Source: Kitasatospora sp040298565
Lineage (GTDB): Bacteria > Actinomycetota > Actinomycetes > Streptomycetales > Streptomycetaceae
NCBI RefSeq assembly: GCF_040298565.1
Contig: NZ_JBEPAK010000003.1
Location: 1 to 64,000, forward strand
Direction: 5' to 3'
DNA length: 64,000 nucleotides
The first letter of the stretch is position 1. Every line of letters starts with the position of its first letter. The notes under the pieces are model-generated. The model saw only the letters and a list, made by a program, of their open reading frames with translations, had not been told where the DNA came from and made no database searches. The position numbers and the translations under genes are program-made. Below are positions 35,598 to 44,378 of the stretch, piece by piece.

Positions 35598-36110
35598 CTA
35601 CTCGGCGCCACGTGCGAGCCACCCACTGTCCGAGGTCCCCGCCAGCCGCACGGACACGATGCCGTGCAGGACGCGGCCCGCCCGCTGTTCCCGGTCGAAC
35701 TGCCGGTTGAACACCTCCAGGCGTTCCTCCGGCCCCAGCTCGACGAGTCCCGGCGGCCAGGTCCTCGGCGGCACCAGGATCAGGACGGCCGCACCCCTGC
35801 CCTCGGCGGCTGCCAGCCAGCCCGGCGACGCCTCCACCCGGGTGTCCGGCTCCCAGATCTCGCGCCCGCCGACCAGCACCAGGCGCCGCACCCGGCCCTC
35901 ACCGACCTCGACGGCCCCGCTCGTGACCGAAGGCTCGCCCGCCGCGAGCGTGAACCCGCTGTCGACCGCGGCCTCGACGAACTCCGCGTAGAGGTCGTCA
36001 CCGACCTCCACGATCAGTTCCGCCAAGGGCGGCCCCTGCGCCGCCTCGCGCACGGCCAGCGCCCACACCATCGGAGCCTGAGCCCGGTCGTCGTTCGTCT
36101 CGTCAGCCAC
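35598..36110 (-). CDS. Conserved hypothetical protein (DUF5949-like)
   Basis: This 170-residue cytosolic protein has the order APMVWALAVREAAQGPPLAE, GDDLYAEFVEAAVDSGF, then PGWLAAAEGRGAAVLILVPP and FNRQFDREQRAGRVLHGIVS. The W-L-A-A-x-E-x-R-G segment followed by a short hydrophobic strand is reminiscent of DUF5949 proteins of streptomycetes, but the match is from memory and weak. The GTG at 36110 fits the frame. It lies upstream of archease-rtcB on the same strand, 333 nt away, so probably not in the operon. Confidence 0.6.
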   Translation of the reverse strand: MADETNDDRAQAPMVWALAVREAAQGPPLAELIVEVGDDLYAEFVEAAVDSGFTLAAGEPSVTSGAVEVGEGRVRRLVLVGGREIWEPDTRVEASPGWLAAAEGRGAAVLILVPPRTWPPGLVELGPEERLEVFNRQFDREQRAGRVLHGIVSVRLAGTSDSGWLARGAE

Positions 36111-36547
36111 ACCCGTCCAACGAGCCGCGGGCACCGACCGCTCCGCTCCACCCCACGTTCGGCCGTCCCGGGTCCTCCTCGGCCCCGACGGGAGACGGCG
36201 TGGATCATCGCATGACCATCCGGATGGATCTTCCGGAACGTCTCGGCGCCACCCGCCGTCGCGGGCGCGGCCGTGCCGGAGTCCGCGGGGGTCCCGAGCA
36301 CGGCGGTGGCCGCGGACGACCTCGACGCCGCCGGGCGGCACGGCGGCGCAGCGGTGGTGGTCACCCACGGTACGGGCGGGTGTGCTGGCCTCCGCCACGG
36401 CGCCTCCGGCGCCTTCCTCGGCCTCTGCGAAGTCCTGCGCCCGAACCTCCCGGCCGGCGGCACCGACGGCCCCGACGGCCGCGTCCCCCGGCCGCACGGT
36501 GGGCAGGGGGACGCGGTGGTACCGCTGAGCCGGGCGGGCGGCTCAGG
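36111..36547. other. Gene-free stretch
   Basis: No supported gene. A short plus-strand frame starting MTIRMDLPERLGATRRR at 36212 turns into Arg/Gly-rich sequence and has no homology signal. Other frames are composition artefacts. Confidence 0.5.
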
Positions 36548-38092
36548 TCAGCACTCCAGGACGCCCGTGGCGATGCCCTTGAACGCCCCGGTGAGCATGC
36601 CGATGGCGACTCCTTCGGGGCCGGTCAGGGCGCCCGTGACGCCCCCGACGACGATGCTGGTGCCGATCTTCTTGGCCATGCACTTGTCGTGCTCGTCGCT
36701 GTTCCTGTCGTCCGCGGCGGCCACCACCGAGGCCGCCTCCGTCATCGTCCTGGCGGTCCCCGCCGCGGCGGGCTTGCCGCTGCCCAGGGAGTAGGTCGGG
36801 GGCGTGATGGTCCCGATGACGGTCTCCCCGGTGACGCCTTCGACGGTCTGGGTGACGGTGTTGCCGTCCACGGCGAGTGTGACCCGGTGGGTGGCGCCGT
36901 TGGTGTCCGTGACGGTGCCGGGCTGCACCGTGGCGATGGTGGTGCCGTTGGCGTCGTCGACCCGGACGCCGCCCTGGTAGGCGGTCAGCCTGCCGCCTGC
37001 GGGCACGTCCACGGCGGCCTTCGCGGTCCTGGCCAGGGCGGCGGGCTTGACGCCGGTGTTGCTGCCGCCGCCGGGCGCGTCGGTACTGGTCCGGGCGACG
37101 TACATGGTGGAGCCGGCCACCGAGTTGATCACCGGGACGGTCACGGTCGCGTCGGAGGTCCACGGCTGGTTGTCGGTGTCGAAGGTCCACGTGCCGGTGA
37201 CCTTCTTGCCGACGGCGGCGAAGTCGACCCACCCGTAGTTCTTGGGCGGCACGTCGATCGCGATGCCGTTCACGGTGGCCTCGTCGGACTGGTAGGTCTG
37301 CGTCGCACTGAGCTGGCTGCTGATCATCGCCTGGACCGGGGTGGAGACACCCACCGAGGTCGACACCCCCGCGGAGTACGACTGCGACCAACCGGAGTGG
37401 TAGATCGTGGTGAAGACCTGCTTCATGGTGGCGCCGGTGTCGTTGTACCAGACCGAGGAGGCGGGCTGGCGGGGCAGGACCTCGGGCTGTCCCTCGGACT
37501 TCTCGGTCCACGAGCAGGTGGACGTCTTCTTCGCGCACAGGTCGGCGTAGTAGTCGAGGGCGAGGCTCCTCGCTTCGGCCGCCTTCGACGCGGGGACCGT
37601 CCATTCCTGGCCGGCGCTGCCGTTGCACACGTTCGGCTGGGCGAGGATGCCCCACAGGTGGAGGCCGCCGCGGTTGTCCATGCAGTACTCGACGCCGCTG
37701 GTGTCGTCGCGGCGCACGATGCCGAAGGTGTTGGGCTTGCCGTCCACGGGCCGGAAGTGCCACTGCTCGCCGTCCTTGCCGCAGGACTGCTGGATGGCGG
37801 GCTGGGAGGCGTACACGCACTTGCCGGAGGACGTACTGGCGAGGTTGAACGTACCCGGCGCGCCGAGCCTGATCAGCCGCCAGTTCGTGTAGTTGGTGCC
37901 GTCGGGGGTGACGGATATCTGGTTCCCGTCGTTGTCGCCCGTCGCGTTGAGGGTGCCGTCCGGGTTGGTGAAGGTGTAGGCGTCCGTCGTGGCGGCGCCC
38001 GCCGGTGCGGCGGCGAGGACGGGCGCGAAGAGGGTCAGGGCGACGGCCGGTGCGGTGAGCAGTTTCGCCGTCTTCGTCAGGGTCCTGTTCAT
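36548..38092 (-). CDS. Secreted beta-trefoil protein with aerolysin-like region
   Basis: This is a 514-residue exported protein. A signal peptide (residues 1-34, ending AAPAGA) is followed by a ricin-type beta-trefoil-like region at about 38-165, with SSGKCVYASQPAIQQSCGKD, GEQWHFRP and AGQEWTVP. Residues about 205-340 look like an aerolysin/ETX-MTX2 pore-forming region: YNDTGATMKQVFTTIYHSGW, Ser/Thr-alternating SYSAGVSTSVGVSTPVQA, ATQTYQSDEATVNGIAIDVP and TGTWTFDT. The C-terminus has a Gly-rich hydrophobic segment (GGVTGALTGPEGVAIGMLTG). GAGAAGG precedes the ATG. The fold assignment is inference; a glycan-binding toxin or enzyme-free lectin are both possible. Confidence 0.75.
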   Translation of the reverse strand: MNRTLTKTAKLLTAPAVALTLFAPVLAAAPAGAATTDAYTFTNPDGTLNATGDNDGNQISVTPDGTNYTNWRLIRLGAPGTFNLASTSSGKCVYASQPAIQQSCGKDGEQWHFRPVDGKPNTFGIVRRDDTSGVEYCMDNRGGLHLWGILAQPNVCNGSAGQEWTVPASKAAEARSLALDYYADLCAKKTSTCSWTEKSEGQPEVLPRQPASSVWYNDTGATMKQVFTTIYHSGWSQSYSAGVSTSVGVSTPVQAMISSQLSATQTYQSDEATVNGIAIDVPPKNYGWVDFAAVGKKVTGTWTFDTDNQPWTSDATVTVPVINSVAGSTMYVARTSTDAPGGGSNTGVKPAALARTAKAAVDVPAGGRLTAYQGGVRVDDANGTTIATVQPGTVTDTNGATHRVTLAVDGNTVTQTVEGVTGETVIGTITPPTYSLGSGKPAAAGTARTMTEAASVVAAADDRNSDEHDKCMAKKIGTSIVVGGVTGALTGPEGVAIGMLTGAFKGIATGVLEC

Positions 38093-38670
38093 GATTGCCT
38101 TCTCTGCTGGGCCGTTCGGTGTCGGACGGTCGTGTGGTGTCCCCGGGCGGGCACGGGGTGGCCGGGGTGCGGGCGGACGGGACCCCAGGGCGCTGGCGGA
38201 CCTCACCCGGGTGGCCGGGGCGGCGAGGCCGTCGGCCGCCCGGAAGGTGCGCTCGGTGCGCGCCGGGGGAGGCAGCCGGGAGGAGTCGATCACCGGCGAG
38301 AGGGCCGGTGGCACCGTCCCGCGGAGGGACCTGCTCCGGAGCCGCCAGGTCCGGCGACCCGACCGGATCTCCGCCGGGTCGACCTGAAGGGGGCGGGTCG
38401 GGGCCGCAGTTCGGTCACGCCGGGCTCCACTCGATCGGGCCGCACGCAGCAGGGCCCGTAAGCCGCCGCGAACACGTCAAGGGCACGGTAGTGACGGCCG
38501 ATGACAGACCGGTGAAACGGCGAAAGCGCCCCGCCGGCTCCGCAGGCCGAGGCCGGTGCCGAGGGGCGCTGACGCCGAAGGACGCTGATGACGAGGTGCG
38601 CTGATGACGAGGTGCGCTGATGACGAGGTGCGGCTGATGAGGAGGGCATCGCCGTGCCGACTCGGCTCCT
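38093..38670. other. Gene-free stretch with 16-bp tandem repeat
   Basis: No gene is supported. GCTGATGACGAGGTGC is repeated exactly three times at 38584-38631, with partial copies on both sides. The long gap upstream of the secreted toxin-like gene probably holds its promoter, but no confident hexamers were seen. Confidence 0.65.
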
Positions 38671-39354
38671 CTACGAGTCGGCGGCCTCCGCCAGGACGCG
38701 GGCGAGTTCGCGGGGGCGGCTGACCATCGGCCAGTGGCCCGAGTCGAGGTCCACGAACGCGAGGCGGCCGGCGCGAGCGAGCTCGGGGCTCGCACCGGCG
38801 GCGATCCACTCCTCCGCCTGGGCAGGGGCGAACTCGGGGCAGACGAGCACGACGGGGACGTCGAAGCGGCGCTCGTCGGTCAGCCGCACGACTCCCCTGG
38901 CGACCGCCTCAGGGACGGGAACCGCCGTGGACGCGATGCGGTCGCGGGTCTGCTGGTCCAGATCGGCGGAGTCCGCGCCCTCGAAGGGACCCCAGCCCGG
39001 GAAGGGCACGGCCCCGTCCACGACCGGGAAGTGATCGGCATAGGGCCGCCCGTCGGCGGCGGGGAAGCCGCCGACCAGCGCGACCTTGGCCACCCTCTCC
39101 GGCCGCCGGTCGGCGGCCAGCCAGGCCAGCGTCGAGGCGGCGGAGTGCCCCACCACCAGCGGCTTTCCGGGAGCCGCGTCCACCGCCGCGAGCACGGCTT
39201 CCAGCTGGTCGTCAAGCGTCGCGGAGGCGATGCCGTCGCCCTGGCCCGGGAGGGTGAGCGGCACGGGGCGGTGGCCGAGCGCGGTGAGCTCCGGCACGAC
39301 GTCGTCCCAGACGGATCCGTCGAGCCACAAACCGGCGATGAGCAGGATGTCCAC
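38671..39354 (-). CDS. Alpha/beta hydrolase
   Basis: This 227-residue serine hydrolase lacks an export signal. The start MDILLIAGLWLDGSVWDDVV and the oxyanion region are typical. The nucleophile elbow is VVGHSAASTLAWLA, the acid is likely in VPVVLVCPEF, and the His is in VDLDSGHWPMVSRP. It resembles small esterase or salicylate-esterase-like hydrolases. The substrate is unknown. It lies alone between two repeat tracts. Confidence 0.87.
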   Translation of the reverse strand: MDILLIAGLWLDGSVWDDVVPELTALGHRPVPLTLPGQGDGIASATLDDQLEAVLAAVDAAPGKPLVVGHSAASTLAWLAADRRPERVAKVALVGGFPAADGRPYADHFPVVDGAVPFPGWGPFEGADSADLDQQTRDRIASTAVPVPEAVARGVVRLTDERRFDVPVVLVCPEFAPAQAEEWIAAGASPELARAGRLAFVDLDSGHWPMVSRPRELARVLAEAADS

Positions 39355-39500
39355 GGTGGTTCTCCCGGAGAGGAGTCGGATCTGGTGGCCGGCACGCTAC
39401 CGGGCGGCTCTGACACCGGGTCATGGCCTGGGTCCGCGTTCCGACCCGACCCGGCGGACCCACGCGGTCACCGCACCGGGCGAAGCGTCACCACACCGAC

Positions 39501-39580
39501 CAACGGGTCACCGAACCGGCCGACGGGTCACCACGCCGGCCGACGGGTCACCGAACCGGCCGACGAGCCACCGCGCTGGC
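39501..39580. repeat. 20-bp minisatellite crossing the styA-like stop codon
   Basis: Four 20-bp units of the form CGACGGGTCACCGAACCGGC (39501-39580), with a few mismatches, run from the intergenic region into the gene. They encode the last 17 residues (about GGSSAGSVTRRPAW) of the monooxygenase at 39528-40814. Confidence 0.88.
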
Positions 39581-40814
39581 CGGCGACCGATGAGAGGTAC
39601 GCGGCGGTGAGCTCGGGCGTGGCCAGCCAGGCGGCGTGGTCGCTCGGCTCGGCGTAGGTGTTGGCCAGCCGGCGGGCGACCTGCTCGTGGTCGGCGGCGG
39701 CCGCGAAGACCCCGTGCAGGTGCTCCGGCACGGTCAGCATCGAGGCCGTGAACTCCACGGCGTGCCGGGCGTGTTGCTGCCAGAACCGCTCGGCGGTGCG
39801 GCACATCCAGTCCGCCGTGTACGGGGCGTCGCCGTGCTCGACGATCGCCCGCCGGTACGCCTCCGCCGCGCGGGCCGCGCCGTTGGCGCCCTGGCCGGTG
39901 ATCGGGTCGTTGACGACCACGGCGTCACCGAGGCCGAGCACGTGGACGGCGTCGACGCCCGTCCCGAGCTCCGCCACCGGGCGGCGCACGGTGGGGGTCA
40001 CCGCGCCGTGGAGTCCGGCCCCGGCATCGGTCGGCTCGGCCTCCTGCCAGAGCTCCGCCTCCCAGGGCAGGTACTCGGCCAGCAGCTCGCGGACACGGGC
40101 CAGTTGGACGTCGGGCGCCGGGCCGTCGCCGAACGCGTCCAGCGGTCCGCCGGGCAGCGCCTCCCACAGCAGGATGTCGCAGGGGCCGGAGAGCGTCAGG
40201 GCCGGCTGCAGGTACAGCTCACCGAGGCCGGGCAGGGCGTGCATCCGCGCCCTGGGCCCGGCGGACGGGTCCGCCGAACCCACGCCGTGCGCGTAGAGGC
40301 AGGACAGCGCGCGCTGCGGCCGGTCGAAGGGCGACCGTGCGGCGTGCCGTTCGAAGATCCCGGCCAGGTCCCCGCGCCCGACCGCGACCACGGTCAGCTC
40401 GTGCCGTCGGGCCAGCTGGTGCAGGCCGGCGCGGTCCAGCGAGCCGTACTCGACCCGGCCGCCGCGCTCCTCGAGCAGTTCCAGCCAGCGGGCCAGCTTG
40501 ATCCGCTGGTCCACCGACTGGCCCGGCTCGTCCAGCGTCATGGTGAACTCCAGCGCCCTGGTGGCCGGCGGCGCCGCGAGCACCGCGTCCACCGCGGAGA
40601 CGGCGGGCGCCTCGCGCGCCCACAGGTCCAGCCCGGCGGCCGCTTCGATCCGCAGCGCCGGGCCGAACAGCACCTGGGTGGACAGCACCCGCCCGCGGCG
40701 CACCTGTTCCGGGGTGCGCTCGGCCACCAGCGTCACGGCGTACCCGTCGGCCACCAGCCCGAGCGCGAGCTGCAGGCCGGCCTGGCCCGCTCCGACGACG
40801 GCGATCCGGCGCAT
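39528..40814 (-). CDS. Styrene/indole monooxygenase-like FAD enzyme (StyA-type)
   Basis: This 428-residue group E flavin monooxygenase begins MRRIAVVGAGQAGLQLALGL (FAD-binding GxGxxG). It carries the internal flavin-binding motif LGLGDAVVVNDPITGQGAN and the StyA-like sequence YAVTLVAERTPEQVRRGRVL. Such enzymes epoxidise styrene or indole using FADH2 from a separate reductase; no StyB-like reductase lies adjacent. GGGAGG precedes ATG 40814. The C-terminal residues are encoded by a minisatellite. It is downstream of a type II thioesterase but separated from it by a hairpin. Confidence 0.88.
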   Translation of the reverse strand: MRRIAVVGAGQAGLQLALGLVADGYAVTLVAERTPEQVRRGRVLSTQVLFGPALRIEAAAGLDLWAREAPAVSAVDAVLAAPPATRALEFTMTLDEPGQSVDQRIKLARWLELLEERGGRVEYGSLDRAGLHQLARRHELTVVAVGRGDLAGIFERHAARSPFDRPQRALSCLYAHGVGSADPSAGPRARMHALPGLGELYLQPALTLSGPCDILLWEALPGGPLDAFGDGPAPDVQLARVRELLAEYLPWEAELWQEAEPTDAGAGLHGAVTPTVRRPVAELGTGVDAVHVLGLGDAVVVNDPITGQGANGAARAAEAYRRAIVEHGDAPYTADWMCRTAERFWQQHARHAVEFTASMLTVPEHLHGVFAAAADHEQVARRLANTYAEPSDHAAWLATPELTAAYLSSVAGQRGGSSAGSVTRRPAW

Positions 40815-40832
40815 GGCGGCCTCCCACGTGGT

Positions 40833-40870
40833 CTGCTGGCGGGCCGGACCGACCGATGGCCCGCCAGCAG
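40833..40870 (-). terminator. Hairpin between thioesterase and monooxygenase
   Basis: The 13-bp perfect arms CTGCTGGCGGGCC (40833-40845) and its complement (40858-40870) sit right after the thioesterase stop and just before the monooxygenase ribosome site. It would terminate or attenuate the thioesterase transcript. Confidence 0.65.
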
Positions 40871-40875
40871 GCACC

Positions 40876-41670
40876 CTAGTCGAGCGGTCGGACAGTGGAC
40901 AGGGGACGAACGGGCGTCTCACCGCCCAGGTGGTCCGCGACCAACCGCACCACGGCCTCGACCTGGTCCGCCACATAGAAGTGCCCGCCCGGGAAGACCC
41001 GCAGGTCGAAGCCGCCGGTGGTGTGCCGCTCCCACTGCGCGACCTGATCGACCGTCGCGTTGCCGTCGCTCTCCCCCACCAGCCCGATGATCGGCTGCGG
41101 CACGACGGCGTCCGGCGCGGCGCGGTACGTCTCGATCGCGGTGTAGTCGGCCCGCAGCGCCGGCAGGATCAGCTCGCGCAGCGCGGGAATGGTGAGGATC
41201 CGCTCGTCCGTCCCGCCGAGCCGCACGATCTCCCGGAGCATGCCGTCGTCCGACAGCCGGTGGATCTCGCTGTCCCGGGGCAGCGAGGGCGCGCGCCCCG
41301 CCGACACGAACAGCCGCTCCGGCCCGGCCAGGCCGTCCCGGGCGAAGCAGCGGGCCACCTCGAAGGCGACGGCCGCACCCATGCTGTGCCCGAAGAGGGT
41401 CAGCGGCCGGTCCGACCACTCCCTCAGCTCCCGGTAGGCCTGCTCGGCCAGCTCCGGCACCGAGTCGATCGTCGGCTCCGCGTAGCGGTTCTGCCGCCCC
41501 GGGTACTGGACGGTGAGCACGTCGGCGTGCGGCGCGAGCGCGTTGGCGTGGTCCAGGTAGTAGCTGGCGGAGCCGCCTGCGTGCGGGAAGATCACCACCC
41601 GGGCGGGCGCGGAGTCGGACGGGTTGAACCGACGGAACCAGGGGTTGTCGACGGCGGCGCTGCTGGGCAT
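40876..41670 (-). CDS. Type II thioesterase (PKS/NRPS editing type)
   Basis: This 264-residue alpha/beta hydrolase removes aberrant acyl groups from carrier proteins. Diagnostic motifs are FPHAGGSASYYLDHANAL at residues about 29-46, the nucleophile elbow LFGHSMGAAVAFEVAR, IGLVGESDGNATVDQVAQWE (acid) and FPGGHFYVADQ (His). No PKS or NRPS gene is next to it. The Pls-like synthetase 21 kb away is not an obvious partner. GGAGAGAGG lies upstream of ATG 41670. Confidence 0.93.
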   Translation of the reverse strand: MPSSAAVDNPWFRRFNPSDSAPARVVIFPHAGGSASYYLDHANALAPHADVLTVQYPGRQNRYAEPTIDSVPELAEQAYRELREWSDRPLTLFGHSMGAAVAFEVARCFARDGLAGPERLFVSAGRAPSLPRDSEIHRLSDDGMLREIVRLGGTDERILTIPALRELILPALRADYTAIETYRAAPDAVVPQPIIGLVGESDGNATVDQVAQWERHTTGGFDLRVFPGGHFYVADQVEAVVRLVADHLGGETPVRPLSTVRPLD

Positions 41671-41765
41671 GCGGGGTGTGACCTCTCTCCGTGACGGAAC
41701 CTGCCGCCCCCAGTCTCGCAGTGCGCTCGCCCGGCCGGCGCCGACGGCGGCGATCTCCGGCCTGT

Positions 41766-41890
41766 CGGTGCGCCGGTGCGCCGGTACGCCGGTACGCCGG
41801 TACGCCGGTGCGCCTGTGCGTCGGTGCGCCTGTGCGTCAGCTCGTCGGTGTGTCAGTACGCCGGTGCGTTGGTCAGTGCGCCGGTGCCGG
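41766..41890. repeat. 8-bp microsatellite tract
   Basis: Units of GCGCCGGT, ACGCCGGT and GCGTCGGT alternate for about 120 bp in the 303-nt gap between the thioesterase and the second esterase relic. No gene lies here. Confidence 0.85.
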
Positions 41891-41974
41891 AATTCGGTTG
41901 CGAGGGACGGGGACACCCGGAAGGGCCTGCATCGCACGCGAACACCGCACTACCTCCCGGGGCCACTCACCGCC

Positions 41975-43472
41975 ATGGACACCATCGTCGTCAACACCCT
42001 CCACGGACCGGTTCGCGGCCGCTTCCGGGACGGCATCGCGTCGTTCCTCGGCGTCCGCTACGCCGCTCCCCCGTTCGGCCCGGACCGGATGCGTGCGCCC
42101 CGGCCGCCCGAGCCCTGGAGCGAGGTGCGTGACGCCCTGCGGCCCGGTCCGGCGGCGCCCCAACCGGGTTACGGTCCGGCCATGGCCGGTCTGCTCCTCC
42201 CCGCCGGGGAACAGGGCGAGGACTGTCTGAACCTCAACGTCTGGACGCCCTCCGCACACCGCTCGCAGGCCGGACTGCCCGTCATGGTGTGGATCCACGG
42301 CGGCGCGTTCCGCAACGGGTCCGGTTCGCTGCCGACGTACGACGGCTCCGCGTTCGCCCGCGACGGCGTCGTCTGCGTGACCCTCAACTACCGTCTGGGG
42401 CCCGAGGGTTTCCTCCTCCTGCCCGACGGCACGGCGAACCTCGGGCTGCTGGACCAGATCGCCGCCCTGGAGTGGGTGCGCGACAACATCGCCGAGTTCG
42501 GCGGGAATCCGGACAACGTGACGGTGTTCGGCCAGTCAGCCGGGGCGATCAGCATCACCGCCCTCATGGCCATGCCCCGCGCCGAAGGCCTCTTCCACCG
42601 GGCCATCACCCAGAGCGGCGCCGGGCACCACGCCCACTCCCCCGCGACCGCGCGCCTCCTCACCGAGCGCCTCGCCGAACTCGCCGGTGTGGAGTGCACC
42701 ACCCCTGGCCGCCGTCTCACCGCAGGATCTGATCGCCGCTGACGCCCTGCTCGCGCAGGAGATCGCCCGTAGCACCGACCCGGGCCGCTGGGGCGAGTCC
42801 GCGGGCGGGGGCACCACCGTCCTGCCCGTCTTCGGGACGCAGAGCCTGCCCGAACGACCCGTCGACGCGGTCGCCGCGGGCGCGGGCCGTCATCTCGACC
42901 TGCTCACGGGCGTCACCAGCGAGGAGTTCCGACTCTTCCTGGTGCCGCTCGGCATGGCCGACCGCATCGACGACACCTTCCTGTACGGCTTCCTCGCCGC
43001 CCTCGGACTCGACCCCGCCGCCGCGCGGACGCGCTACGCCGCCTCCCGGCCGCAGGCCGGTGCCGCCGACCTGTTCTCCGCGGTGATGACCGACCACGGC
43101 TACCGGATACCCGCCCTCCGGATCGCCGAGGCGCGCGCCCTCCACGGCGCCGACACCTACGTCTACGAGTTCGCGCAGCCCTCCCCCGTGCTGGACGGCG
43201 TTCTCGGCGCCTGCCACATGGCCGAGCTCGGATACCTGTTCGCCGGCGGCTCCGACCCGCTCGCGGACCCGGCGCACCATCCGAAGCTGTCCGAGACCGT
43301 CCGAGCCGCCTGGACGTCCTTCGCCCGCGACGGGCGACCCCGCCACCGAGGGCTGCCGTCCTGGCCCGCCTACCTTCCTGACCGGGAGGTGCTGCGGCTG
43401 ACGGCCGACGCACCGGCGGTGGTCCGGGATCCGCGGCGGGACGAACGCCTCCTCTGGGACGGACTCCGCTGA
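41975..43472 (+). pseudogene. Second type B carboxylesterase, frameshifted
   Basis: This is a near-complete carboxylesterase of about 497 residues. The first frame contains VNTLHGPVRGRFRDGIASFL, EDCLNLNVWTPSAH, MVWIHGGAFRNGSG (oxyanion hole) and VTVFGQSAGAISITAL (nucleophile Ser). It runs out near 42740. A one-base insertion between about 42690 and 42715 moves the rest (SPQDLIAADALLAQEIA, ITDH-region and ACHMAELGYLFAGG with the His) to another frame ending 43472. Only one lesion separates it from an intact enzyme, so a sequencing error is possible. Confidence 0.85.
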
Positions 43473-43609
43473 GCAGGCGGCCGGCCGACGGGCCCCGACG
43501 GGACGCGTTCCCGCGGGGCCCGGGTCCTGGCCGCAGTGTCCGCACCGTGGCTTGTCGCCCGCCCGGGCCGACCGCACGGGCCACGGGTGCGTGCGCCCCG
43601 CGGTGGAGG

Positions 43610-44317
43610 TCAGCCGAACCGAACCCCCACGGCGCGCGACCGGGAGACCCCGTCCAGCAACAGGACCGACACCGCCTCCGGCGTCGGGTGGGGCACCGGC
43701 GCAGCTGCACGCGTACGCACGGCCGGCAGCGCAGGTGTCAGCGCGGGCGCCACCGGAGGGGGCAGGGTCGGCCCGTCCGACCGCACGTGGCCCGTGAAGG
43801 CCCTCGACAACCGCTCCAGACCACGCCGATGGCGGGCGAACACCCGTACCGAGGCGTGCCGCCCGCGCGCCCGCTGGCCCTCGATCGCGGTCATGGCGCC
43901 GACGTCCAGCAGCACCAGGTGCAGCTCTCGCCCCCGGCGACCGGCCTCCGACGCGAGCCATCGCCGCATCCACGCACGGCTACCGCAGTCGTGCACCAGC
44001 AACGGCCCGCCCCGCCGGACCGACCTGCGCAGCAACCGGAAGTGCTCCCACCGCGCCCACGGCCGGTACACCCCGTACGGCAACCACGCGGGCATCACCG
44101 CCTCGCAGGCCTCGTGCACCGCCCGCGGGTCCACCACCGGGGCGCCGCACGCCTCACCGGGCCGGCCCCCGGACCAGCGCCGCAGCAAGGTGCTCTTCCC
44201 GGCCCCCGGCAGCCCCGACACCACCACCACGGCGTCAGCCGGGTACGCCACGACGAACTCCGCCCCGTCCGCGCCCCGTAGATCCACCACCCCGTCCGGA
44301 GCCAGCACCGCAGTCAC
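43610..44317 (-). CDS. AAA-type P-loop ATPase/kinase-like protein
   Basis: This is a 235-residue nucleotide-binding protein. The P-loop is VVVSGLPGAGKSTLLRRWSG at about residues 31-50, and PLLVHDCGSRAWMRRWLA is a probable Walker B region. It resembles the zeta-toxin or small-kinase branch of P-loop proteins in streptomycetes, but the substrate is unknown. GTG 44317 is chosen. The open frame continues into a repeat of VDGGA codons up to 44389, which is minisatellite sequence and unlikely to be translated. Confidence 0.75.
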   Translation of the reverse strand: MTAVLAPDGVVDLRGADGAEFVVAYPADAVVVVSGLPGAGKSTLLRRWSGGRPGEACGAPVVDPRAVHEACEAVMPAWLPYGVYRPWARWEHFRLLRRSVRRGGPLLVHDCGSRAWMRRWLASEAGRRGRELHLVLLDVGAMTAIEGQRARGRHASVRVFARHRRGLERLSRAFTGHVRSDGPTLPPPVAPALTPALPAVRTRAAAPVPHPTPEAVSVLLLDGVSRSRAVGVRFG

Positions 44318-44335
44318 CGTGCCACCCACCGCTCC

Positions 44336-44378
44336 CCCGTCCACCGCTCCCCCGTCCACCGCTCCCCCGTCTACCGCT
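44336..44378. repeat. 15-bp tandem repeat
   Basis: ACCGCTCCCCCGTCC is repeated about three times just upstream of the P-loop gene start. The rest of 44379-44739 shows no gene. Confidence 0.85.

Noticed and set aside
36212..36794. Possible small plus-strand gene starting MTIRMDLPERLG
   Set aside because: It soon becomes Arg/Gly-rich, has no ribosome site and no coherent domain; it may be a chance start.
36200..38461. 753-residue plus-strand frame over the toxin-like gene
   Set aside because: It is antisense to the secreted beta-trefoil protein and reads as Gly/Arg/Asp repeats.
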